From an uncultured Eubacteriales bacterium (lineage in GTDB: Bacteria; Bacillota; Clostridia; Lachnospirales; Lachnospiraceae), in contig CASEDW010000163.1 in NCBI GenBank assembly GCA_949286775.1, positions 1 through 30,809 of the forward strand: 30,809 bases of DNA, read 5' to 3'. Below, piece by piece: positions 8,006 through 16,200 of the stretch. Each line of letters begins with the position of its first letter. Position 1 is the first letter of the stretch. The notes under the pieces were generated by a model that saw only the letters and a program-made list of their open reading frames with translations, did no database searches and had not been told where the DNA came from. The translations under genes were made by a program, and so were the position numbers.

Positions 8006-8060
8006 ACGTTGATTAATATTTTTCTGACTTGTCTGTCAATAATCGAACTTCGCGTCAGAT

Positions 8061-9296
8061 TCAGTACGTAAGTAATTCATTAAATACTTTTATCGCAAAT
8101 CTGTCTGTCATACCTGAGATAAAATCAAGTATTGCCTGCGCGTATATCTTTTCGTCATCAAGTTCTCCGTATATTTTTTTGTTCTCGCAGTTAAGCGAGA
8201 CAGCCAGCAGTTTTTCTTTTGGAACGATCGAGGGATCGCAGTATCTGGCAAGCCACTTGTCGAAGGAATTCATCAACGACGGATAAAATTTCTTTTTTTC
8301 TTCTATTTTGATCCAGGAATGTTTAGCGTCATATGTTTTCATAAGAACGTCAAATATCTGATTTATTACAAGCGTTGAATATTCCTTAAACGGAGTAAGT
8401 CTTTCGTGGCCGTAAATATGAGTGTAATTGAAGTCCTTGAGGCTGTTGATCTGATCCAGAAAACGGGGACTTAAGCAGATTCCCTTTTCGGGAGAACTGT
8501 TCTCGCACAGATCGATGATAAGATTGTGCATTATTACTGTAGTATTTAAAACGTTTTCATCGTTAGCCCGCGCCATCTTCAGCAGATCGTTTTTAGTTCT
8601 TTCATCCAGAAAACCAAGATTGACAGAATCTTCAATATCTCTTCCGATATAGGCGATCTTGTCGGAGAGCTTGACTACGCAGCCCTCCCATGTAGCCGGC
8701 TGAAACTGCCCCGGCTTTTTAAATTCCGACAGGTCGATCAGTTCATCTCTTGGTATCAGTCCGTTTTCATCTAATTCGCCGCAGTGGGAAATGATACCGT
8801 CGCGAACGGCGTATGTCAGATCGAGGTTTCTGCTTTTTTTATAGTTGTCTTCAAGCAGTTCGATATCATCGACAAATCTTAAGCCGTTTTTTTCGTGCCA
8901 GAAATTTTCGCCGAGATATTTTAAGCTCAGTTCATTTATAACGTCTTCGCCCTGATGACCGAAGGGAGCGTGGCCGAGATCGTGTCCTATGGCGATGGCT
9001 TTTGTGAGCTCGTCGTTAAGACCAAGATTTTTGGCTATTGTCTGGCTTACAGATTCAACGTGGGCGACATGCTCCATACGCGTGCATATATGGTCGTTGT
9101 CAATATTGAAAAAGACCTGGGTCTTATGTTTAAGCCGTCTGTAGGCGAATGAATGAAGTATACGCGTATAATCCCGCGCGAAAGGACTGCGGACGTCGTC
9201 TTTACGTGAGTAAAGCGGACTTTGGCGCGCCGTCAATTGTTCCCACTTTGGATTTTTAGAAGTGGCGGCGACAGATTCAAATATCTTATCGGGCAT
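8061..9296 (-). CDS. dgt: dGTPase family dNTP triphosphohydrolase
   Basis: Hydrolyses dNTPs to deoxynucleoside plus triphosphate and so shapes dNTP pools (family knowledge). The 411-aa HD-domain protein has the family opening SPFARDYTRILHSFAYRRL (residues 37-55), metal-binding HD at His105-Asp106 in IGHDLGHAPFGHQGE, and a later Asp in SDKIAYIGRDIEDS (about residue 212). The length suits the Dgt-like family, but substrate preference cannot be read from sequence. AAGGAGC lies 8 nt before the ATG. It diverges from hisH and is followed by the DnaA-box gap, which is notable because dNTP supply and initiation are linked functions. Confidence 0.92.
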   Translation of the reverse strand: MPDKIFESVAATSKNPKWEQLTARQSPLYSRKDDVRSPFARDYTRILHSFAYRRLKHKTQVFFNIDNDHICTRMEHVAHVESVSQTIAKNLGLNDELTKAIAIGHDLGHAPFGHQGEDVINELSLKYLGENFWHEKNGLRFVDDIELLEDNYKKSRNLDLTYAVRDGIISHCGELDENGLIPRDELIDLSEFKKPGQFQPATWEGCVVKLSDKIAYIGRDIEDSVNLGFLDERTKNDLLKMARANDENVLNTTVIMHNLIIDLCENSSPEKGICLSPRFLDQINSLKDFNYTHIYGHERLTPFKEYSTLVINQIFDVLMKTYDAKHSWIKIEEKKKFYPSLMNSFDKWLARYCDPSIVPKEKLLAVSLNCENKKIYGELDDEKIYAQAILDFISGMTDRFAIKVFNELLTY

Positions 9297-9329
9297 CTGA
9301 AAAGCTCCTTATATTGTAAATTTCTTTCA

Positions 9330-9358
9330 TTATAATCCGCATTATTAAAAAAGTCATT
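9330..9358 (-). promoter_or_regulatory. Candidate dgt promoter
   Basis: On the minus strand a perfect -10 TATAAT is at 9330-9335, with a weak -35 ATGACT about 17 bp upstream (9353-9358). The leader would be about 30 nt and carries AAGGAGC at 9305-9311. Confidence 0.55.
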
Positions 9359-9407
9359 AATACAAAAAGCGCGGCTTTAATTTAATAACGTATTAGTGCG
9401 GTGTGAT

Positions 9408-9435
9408 TGCAAGCAAAAAAATAACGTGCTATAAT
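9408..9435 (+). promoter_or_regulatory. Promoter of hisH-hisF-ung-flippase
   Basis: TTGCAA (9408-9413), a 16-bp spacer and TATAAT (9430-9435), with a TG one base before the -10 (extended -10). A start near 9442 gives a leader of about 55 nt, which also excludes an upstream in-frame ATG at 9455 as the main start, because that one lacks a ribosome binding site. Confidence 0.65.
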
Positions 9436-9484
9436 AGGCAGATTATGGGATACCATGCCCAAAACATATAAAAAATATGACGGC

Positions 9485-9490
9485 AGGAGA
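9485..9490 (+). promoter_or_regulatory. Ribosome binding site that decides the hisH start
   Basis: AGGAGA lies 6 nt before the ATG at 9497. The earlier in-frame ATG at 9455 has no such site and would add 14 residues before the conserved IAIIDYGAGN start. Confidence 0.8.
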
Positions 9491-9496
9491 GAGATA

Positions 9497-10114
9497 ATGA
9501 TCGCGATAATTGATTACGGTGCAGGAAATATAAAAAGCGTCGAAAAAGCGCTGGAACTTCTCGGAGAAAATACTGTAGTAAGCAGCGATCCGGAAGTGAT
9601 AAAAAGCGCGGATAAAGTTATTCTTCCGGGAGTTGGAAGTTTCGGATCAGCGATGGAAAACATCAGAAAGCTGGGACTCGAAAAGACGATACGCGAAGTC
9701 ACAGATAATGGAACTCCTTTTCTTGGAATATGCCTGGGTCTTCAATTATTGTTTGAATCAAGCGAAGAATCGCCGGGAGTCAAAGGCCTTTCGATACTTC
9801 CGGGCAAAATATTGAGAATACCGGATAAAGACGGATTAAAGATACCTCATATGGGATGGAATTCCCTTGAATTTCCGAGAAAGACAAAACTGTTCGGTCA
9901 TCTTTCACAGGAGCCATACGTTTATTTTGTGCATTCTTATTATCTCAAGGCTGACGATGAAGATATAGTTGCGGCGACAACGCAGTACGGGGTTACGATT
10001 CACGCGGCTGTAGAAAAAGGCAATGTATTCGCCTGTCAGTTTCATCCGGAAAAGAGCTCTGACGTTGGTTTGTCGATATTAAAGAAATTTGTCGATTTGA
10101 AGGAGGGCGCGTGA
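9497..10114 (+). CDS. hisH: Imidazole glycerol phosphate synthase, glutaminase subunit HisH
   Basis: Releases ammonia from glutamine and channels it to HisF to make imidazole glycerol phosphate and AICAR. The 205-aa class I amidotransferase begins IAIIDYGAGN and has the nucleophile Cys79 in GICLGLQLLF, plus the catalytic His-Glu in FHPEKSSDVG near residue 187. VGSFGSAM near residue 46 forms the oxyanion strand region. Its stop TGA shares one base with the hisF start (TGATG), so the two subunits are translationally coupled, as expected for a 1:1 complex. A normal bacterial operon would have hisA between them; it is absent here. Confidence 0.96.
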   Translation: MIAIIDYGAGNIKSVEKALELLGENTVVSSDPEVIKSADKVILPGVGSFGSAMENIRKLGLEKTIREVTDNGTPFLGICLGLQLLFESSEESPGVKGLSILPGKILRIPDKDGLKIPHMGWNSLEFPRKTKLFGHLSQEPYVYFVHSYYLKADDEDIVAATTQYGVTIHAAVEKGNVFACQFHPEKSSDVGLSILKKFVDLKEGA

Positions 10115-10875
10115 TGTTTACAAAAAGAATAATACCGTGTCTCGACGTAACGGACGGACGCGTCGTAAAGGGAGTAAATTTTGTGAATCTCAAGGACGCC
10201 GGAGATCCTGTCGAGATAGCCAAAGCATATGACAAGGCAGGAGCCGATGAGCTCGTGTTTTTAGACATTACGGCGTCAAGCGACAGACGCTCTACTGTTG
10301 TCGATCTTGTACGCGCCGTGGCAAAAGAAGTCTTTATCCCGTTTACTGTAGGAGGCGGAATCAGAACAGTTGAAGATTTCAGAACACTGCTCAGAGAGGG
10401 AGCCGACAAGATATCGATAAATTCATCGGCGATAGCAAATCCAAATCTTATTTCCGAGGCCGCCGATATATTCGGAAGCCAGTGCGTAGTCGTGGCTATA
10501 GACGCGAGAAAAAGAAAGGACGGCAGCGGCTGGAATATCTTTTCCCACGGCGGAAGAATAGATACGGGACTTGATGCTCTTAAATGGGCCGAGGAAGTTG
10601 AAAAACTCGGAGCAGGCGAGATCCTTCTTACAAGTATGGACTGCGACGGAACAAAAGCAGGATACGATATAGAACTTACTAAAGCCGTCTCTTCGCTTGT
10701 GAAAATACCTGTCATAGCCTCCGGAGGAGCCGGAAAGATGGAACATTTTTATGACGCCCTTCAGATGGGAGGCGCGGAAGCTGCTCTTGCGGCTTCGCTG
10801 TTTCACTATAAAGAACTCGAGATAAAAGAAGTAAAGAAATATTTAAGGGAACGCGGAGTAAGCGTAAGATTATAG
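10114..10875 (+). CDS. hisF: Imidazole glycerol phosphate synthase, cyclase subunit HisF
   Basis: Converts PRFAR and ammonia from HisH into imidazole glycerol phosphate and AICAR. The 253-aa TIM barrel has catalytic Asp11 in RIIPCLDVTDGRVVKG and Asp130 in VVVAIDARK, with phosphate loops FTVGGGIRT and VIASGGAGKMEHF. AAGGAGG at 10100-10106 is 7 nt from the ATG at 10114. A GTG three bases earlier is possible, but the distance and the family N-terminus (M-x-TKRIIPCLDV) favour the ATG. It is followed after 10 nt by ung. Confidence 0.97.
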   Translation: MFTKRIIPCLDVTDGRVVKGVNFVNLKDAGDPVEIAKAYDKAGADELVFLDITASSDRRSTVVDLVRAVAKEVFIPFTVGGGIRTVEDFRTLLREGADKISINSSAIANPNLISEAADIFGSQCVVVAIDARKRKDGSGWNIFSHGGRIDTGLDALKWAEEVEKLGAGEILLTSMDCDGTKAGYDIELTKAVSSLVKIPVIASGGAGKMEHFYDALQMGGAEAALAASLFHYKELEIKEVKKYLRERGVSVRL

Positions 10876-10885
10876 GAGATGAAAA

Positions 10886-11551
10886 ATGGCGCCGATCACC
10901 GGAAAGTGGGCTGACGTCCTGAAAGAGGAGTTCAGCAAGGATTATTATAAAAAGCTATATATGAAAGTCAGGGAAGAATATAAAACCCATAAAATCTTCC
11001 CGCCGTCAGGCGATATTTTCAATGCACTTCATTTTACGCCGCTTGAAAATGTCAAAGCCGTTATCCTGGGACAGGATCCGTATCATGACGACGGACAGGC
11101 TCACGGACTCTGCTTTTCCGTAAAAAAAGGCGTTGAGATACCGCCGTCGCTTCAAAATATATATAAAGAACTTCACGACGACGTCGGAATAACCATACCT
11201 GATCACGGATATCTCGAAAAATGGGCGCGGCAGGGAGTGCTCATGCTCAATACGGTGCTCACCGTGAGAGCGCATCAGGCGCATTCCCATAAAGACATCG
11301 GATGGGAACAATTTACCGACGCGATAATAAAGGCGGTAGATAGACAGGACAGGCCGATAGTTTTTCTCTTGTGGGGGAAACCTGCCCAGATGAAAAAAAG
11401 CCTGCTGAAAAATCCGAAACATCTTGTCCTTGAAGCGCCTCATCCGAGTCCTCTTTCCGCATACAGGGGATTTTTCGGATGCAGACATTTTTCAAAGACG
11501 AATGAATTTTTAAAAGAAAACGGAGTTGATCCGATTGACTGGCAGATATAA
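10886..11551 (+). CDS. ung: Uracil-DNA glycosylase, family 1
   Basis: Removes uracil from DNA, the first step of base excision repair. The 221-aa protein has the water-activating loop GQDPYH (Asp64), the loop LMLNTVLTVRAHQAHSHKDI near residue 117, and the minor-groove loop HPSPLSAYRGFFGCRHFS near residue 191. All are diagnostic for Ung. It follows hisF by 10 nt with TAGGAGATG as ribosome binding site. The link to histidine genes looks like transcriptional convenience, not shared function. Confidence 0.97.
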   Translation: MAPITGKWADVLKEEFSKDYYKKLYMKVREEYKTHKIFPPSGDIFNALHFTPLENVKAVILGQDPYHDDGQAHGLCFSVKKGVEIPPSLQNIYKELHDDVGITIPDHGYLEKWARQGVLMLNTVLTVRAHQAHSHKDIGWEQFTDAIIKAVDRQDRPIVFLLWGKPAQMKKSLLKNPKHLVLEAPHPSPLSAYRGFFGCRHFSKTNEFLKENGVDPIDWQI

Positions 11552-11563
11552 AGGAGCTCTTTG

Positions 11564-13189
11564 ATGGCGAAAAAAAATACGCTGGTAAGGAACGCATCGA
11601 TTTTGATGATCGCTACCATGCTTTCAAGAATAATAGGCTTAATATACAGAAGACCTTTAGGAGAAATATTAGGATCGGTAGGTCTTGGATATTACGGATA
11701 CGCGAGCAATCTGTATTCTATACTTTTGCTGATATCGTCATACAGCATACCGATGGCGGTATCAAAAATAGTTTCGGAGCGCCTCGCGAAAAGAGAATAC
11801 AAAAACGCGCAGACAATATTCAAGGGCGCCCTTATTTATGCGGTTATAGTCGGCGGCATAGCGGCTCTGCTCGCGTTTTTCGGTGGAAGTTTCCTGCTGC
11901 CCGCTAATCAGCAAAACGCGATACCGGCTCTTCGAGTGCTTGCGCCTACGATACTTCTTTCGGGAATCCTTGGAGTTTTGAGGGGATATTTTCAGGCTCA
12001 TAACAATATGACTCCGACCTCCGTCTCCCAGGTGCTTGAACAGATAATGAACGCTGTGGTAAGTATCCTGGCGGCATGGATACTCGTGAGTACTTTCGGA
12101 CAGGACGGCGGCACTCAGGCCGCGATCTTCGGCTCTGTCGGCGGCACGACAGGTACGGCGGCGGGGGTTTTAACAGGCCTTGCTTTTATGATCTTTGTTT
12201 ATTCGATAAACAAAAGGACATTTAAAAGAAGATGTATCAGAGACAGACATACAAATGAAGAAAGCTACAGGGATGTTTTCGGACTGATATTTCTGATGGT
12301 TACGCCGATAATCCTTACAACATTTATAAACAACGCAAGCAATTATCTGGACAGTTATCTTTATGCCGGAATTCAGGGAATGCACGGCATGAACGCTGAC
12401 GCGATTTCAGCCGCCTACGGCGAATTCAGCAATTACTATGTTCCGATTATAAATATACCTCTTGCCCTCGCGTCGGCCAGCGCTTCCGCGATGATGCCGG
12501 AGGTTTCAGGCGCGTATGCCCTTGGCAATTACAGAAAGGCAAACGCGAGCATAAATCAGACGATAAGGCTCACGATGTTTATTTGCATACCGGCGACAGT
12601 GGGACTTACGGTTCTGGCGCAGCCGATAATGGGAGTTCTTTTCCCGGCGGCGTCCCGCCTTGCGACAATGCTGCTTCTTACGGGATCATTGTCAGTTGTA
12701 TTTACTGCTCTGTGTACAGTTACAGGAGGAGCGCTTCAGTCTATCGGCAAACAGAAAGTGGCGATGATAAACGCAGGTATCGCCCTTGCTTCAAATCTGG
12801 TAATTCTCGCGGTCATGCTGCTTATAGCTCCGCAGCTTGATATTTACGCGGTTATGCTGGCAGGAATCTTTTTCTCTGTCGTATACTGTGCATTAAACGC
12901 GATTTCAATAAAAAAATATATTGGTTTTAAAGGTCAATTCAAAAAGACATACGCGGAACCTTTCATAGCTTCCGTGTTTATGGGAGTCATAGCGGTTGTT
13001 GTGTATTACGCGCTTTTCGGCCTCACAAGAAGACCGTCTGTATCTCTTATCGTAGCGATCATCACCGGCGTGTTCGCGTATATTGTTTTTTATGTATTGT
13101 TCAGCAAAACCAAAGAAGAAGAACTCAGAAAATTTCCGATGGGAACCAAACTTGTTAAATTCATGAAGCTCATACATATTTACAGATAA
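11564..13189 (+). CDS. SpoVB/MurJ-type polysaccharide flippase (MOP superfamily)
   Basis: Membrane transporter of the MVF/PST group; relatives flip lipid-linked precursors such as lipid II or act in spore cortex formation (SpoVB, YtgP/MurJ). The 541-aa protein has roughly 14 hydrophobic segments. The N-terminus NASILMIATMLSRIIGLIYR is typical of the SpoVB branch, as is GVLRGYFQAHNNMTPTSVSQ near residue 140. The start is ATG 11564, placed 7 nt after AAGGAG (11551-11556), which overlaps the ung stop; the in-frame TTG at 11561 is less likely. Whether it acts in vegetative wall synthesis or sporulation cannot be told here, because the genes around it are not sporulation genes. Confidence 0.88.
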   Translation: MAKKNTLVRNASILMIATMLSRIIGLIYRRPLGEILGSVGLGYYGYASNLYSILLLISSYSIPMAVSKIVSERLAKREYKNAQTIFKGALIYAVIVGGIAALLAFFGGSFLLPANQQNAIPALRVLAPTILLSGILGVLRGYFQAHNNMTPTSVSQVLEQIMNAVVSILAAWILVSTFGQDGGTQAAIFGSVGGTTGTAAGVLTGLAFMIFVYSINKRTFKRRCIRDRHTNEESYRDVFGLIFLMVTPIILTTFINNASNYLDSYLYAGIQGMHGMNADAISAAYGEFSNYYVPIINIPLALASASASAMMPEVSGAYALGNYRKANASINQTIRLTMFICIPATVGLTVLAQPIMGVLFPAASRLATMLLLTGSLSVVFTALCTVTGGALQSIGKQKVAMINAGIALASNLVILAVMLLIAPQLDIYAVMLAGIFFSVVYCALNAISIKKYIGFKGQFKKTYAEPFIASVFMGVIAVVVYYALFGLTRRPSVSLIVAIITGVFAYIVFYVLFSKTKEEELRKFPMGTKLVKFMKLIHIYR

Positions 13190-13257
13190 TCGGCCGGACG
13201 TATGAGAAAAGTTCCGTCATCGGACATTTCATAAACTTAAGAACACGGGAGAACAAA

Positions 13258-16200
13258 ATGGCAAATAAAAATTGTATTCTTGGAATCGACATCGGTTCCA
13301 CCACTGTAAAAATAGCTATACTTAATGAAAATGAAGAGCTGCTGTTTTCTGATTATGAACGTCATTATGCCAATATTCAGGAAACGCTGGCGCTTCTTCT
13401 TAAGAAAGCTTATGACGCGATAGGCGAAACAGAGCTTTCGCCTGTAATCACCGGAAGCGGCGGCCTTACATTGGCAAATCACCTGGAAGTTCCGTTTGTA
13501 CAGGAGGTTATCGCTGTTTCGACGGCGCTTCAAAAATACGAACCTTTAACGGATGTAGCCATCGAGCTTGGCGGAGAAGACGCGAAGATCATCTATTTTG
13601 AAAACGGAAATATCGAACAGCGTATGAACGGAATCTGCGCTGGCGGTACAGGTTCGTTCATAGACCAGATGGCGAGCCTTTTAAAGACAGACGCGTCGGG
13701 TCTTAACGAGTACGCTAAAAATTATCACGATATTTATCCGATCGCGGCAAGATGCGGCGTATTCGCGAAAACAGATATCCAGCCGCTGATCAACGACGGC
13801 GCGCGAAAAGAAGACCTGGCGGCCTCCATATTTCAGGCTGTGGTAAACCAGACTATATCCGGACTTGCGTGCGGAAAGCCCATCAGAGGACACGTTGCGT
13901 TTTTAGGCGGACCTCTTCACTTTTTATCAGAACTTCGCGAGGCGTTCATCAGAACTTTAAATCTTGACGATGAGCATGCCATAATGCCTGATAACTCGCA
14001 TCTTTTCGCGGCTATAGGCTCTGCCATGAACGCGAAAAGAGAAAATAAAGTGATGCTTTCAGACATGAAGAGCCGTCTCGAAAAGGGCATAGAGATGGAT
14101 TTCGAGGTTGCCCGTATGGAGCCTCTTTTTGACAGCGAACAGGCCTATGAGGAATTCCTTGACAGACAGAGCAAATACAAAGTAAAGACAGGGGATTTTT
14201 CCACATACAGCGGAAACTGCTACCTTGGTATCGACGCCGGTTCTACGACGACAAAAGCGGCGGTAGTCGGTGAAGACGGATCTCTTCTCTATTCCTTCTA
14301 CAGCCATAACAACGGAAATCCTCTTGCCACATCGATAAAGGCTATTCAGGATATTTATTCGAAAATGCCGAAAACGGCGAGAATAGCTTATTCATGTTCT
14401 ACGGGATACGGCGAAGCGCTTATAAAAGCGGCGCTGATGCTCGACGAAGGCGAAGTGGAAACCATCGCCCATTATACTGCGGCGGCGTTCTTTGATCCTG
14501 AAGTCGACTGTATCCTTGACATCGGCGGTCAGGACATGAAGTGTATCAAGATTAAAAACCATACCGTTGACAACGTGCTTTTAAATGAGGCGTGTTCGTC
14601 AGGCTGCGGTTCGTTTATCGAAAACTTCGCCCAGAGCTTAAATTATACGGTGCAGGATTTCGCGAAAGAAGCGCTTTTCGCTAAAAATCCTATCGACCTC
14701 GGAACGAGATGTACCGTATTTATGAATTCAAAAGTAAAACAGGCTCAGAAAGAGGGAGCGACTGTTGCTGATATTTCGGCGGGACTTGCCTATTCCGTTA
14801 TCAAAAACGCCCTCTATAAAGTTATCAAGGTTTCCGACGCGACTGAGCTTGGAAAACATATCGTCGTTCAGGGCGGTACGTTTTATAATGACGGCGTGCT
14901 CAGAAGTTTTGAACGGGTGGCGCAGTGCGAAGCTATCAGACCTGACATCGCCGGCATAATGGGCGCTTTCGGAGCGGCTCTTATCGCGAAGAACAGATGT
15001 CAGAACCAAAAGACGACGATGCTGTCGATAGATGATATAAATAATCTTGAATATTCGACTACGATGGCTCACTGCAACGGCTGTACAAACAAGTGCCGTC
15101 TTACGATAAATAAATTTTCCGGCGGACGTCGCTACATAAGCGGAAACCGCTGCGAAAAGGGTATAGGAAAAGAGAAAAATGCCCACAATATTCCGAATAT
15201 GTATGATTTCAAATACAAGAGAATTTTCGGATATAAATCCCTTACAGACGAAGAGGCAACAAGAGGCGTGATAGGTATTCCCCGTGTTCTCAATATGTTT
15301 GAGAATTATCCGCTCTGGCATACTTTCTTTACAAAACTTGGATTTAAAGTTGTGCTTTCGCCGACGTCTACAAAAGAAATCTACGAGATGGGAATAGAGT
15401 CGATTCCGAGCGAATCGGAGTGTTATCCTGCGAAACTCGTTCACGGTCATATCGAATGGCTCCTTAAGAACGGCGCTAAGAAGATATGGTATCCGTGTAT
15501 CCCGTATGAGAGAAATGAGTTTTCAAAGGCGATAAACCACTATAACTGCCCGATCGTTACATCTTATGCCGAAAATATTAAGAACAACGTCGATGATCTG
15601 AACGCTCCCGACGTGGAACTGTACAATCCTTTCATCGCCCTTACATCAGAAAAGATCATGGCGGATGAGCTCGTAAAACTGTTCCATGATATTCCTGAAA
15701 AGGAAATCCGCGAAGCGGCTAATGCAGGATGGCTCGAGATGGACAAGGCAAGAGAAGACGTTAAAGATGAAGGAAAACGTGTTCTTAAATGGATGGAAGA
15801 GACGGGTCACAGAGGAATCGTTCTTGCGGGAAGACCTTATCATGTGGATCCTGAGATATCCCACGGTATCCCTGATATGATCAATTCCTTTGATATCGCC
15901 GTTCTCACGGAAGACGGCGTGTCAGATCTTGCCGAAATAGAAAGACCTATCAGGGTAACTGACCAGTGGATGTATCATACAAGACTTTACGCGGCGGCTC
16001 ATTTTGTAAAAACAAGAGACGACCTCGATCTTATCCAGCTTAACAGTTTCGGATGCGGACTTGACGCGGTAACGACTGATCAGGTATACGAAATCCTGGC
16101 GGGCAGCGACAAGATATATACATGTCTTAAGATAGATGAAGTAAACAACTTAGGAGCGGCGAGAATCAGGGTAAGATCGCTTCTTGCGGCGATCCGCGGA

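Larger units (their letters stand above)
7719..8060. other. 342-bp non-coding gap with a DnaA-box cluster
   Basis: No gene is supported here. The gap holds the hisA promoter and seven DnaA-box-like 9-mers. On the + strand (reverse complements of TTWTNCACA) they are TGTGGATTA 7828-7836 (one mismatch), TGTGGAAAA 7870-7878 and 7879-7887, TGTGGATAA 7923-7931 (exact consensus TTATCCACA on the minus strand), and TGTGGAAAA 7945-7953 and 7954-7962. In the other direction ATTTCCACA lies at 7856-7864 (one mismatch). The two doublets are head-to-tail with no gap. An AT-rich stretch at 7961-7992 follows the second doublet. This fits a DnaA-binding locus: an origin, an accessory DnaA cluster or a titration site. 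Confidence 0.75.

Noticed and set aside
7778..8071. 97-codon open frame through the DnaA-box gap
   Set aside because: No ribosome binding site; its VENVEN repeats are just translated TGTGGAAAA boxes, and the composition is unlike a protein.
9455..9496. N-terminal extension of HisH
   Set aside because: No ribosome binding site at 9455, and the added 14 residues are not part of the family.
9993..10715. 240-codon minus-strand frame opposite hisH-hisF
   Set aside because: Shadow of well-identified genes; Ser/Thr-rich, no motif, no ribosome binding site.
14728..15450. 240-codon minus-strand frame opposite the activase fusion
   Set aside because: Antisense shadow; the + strand carries clear conserved motifs here.
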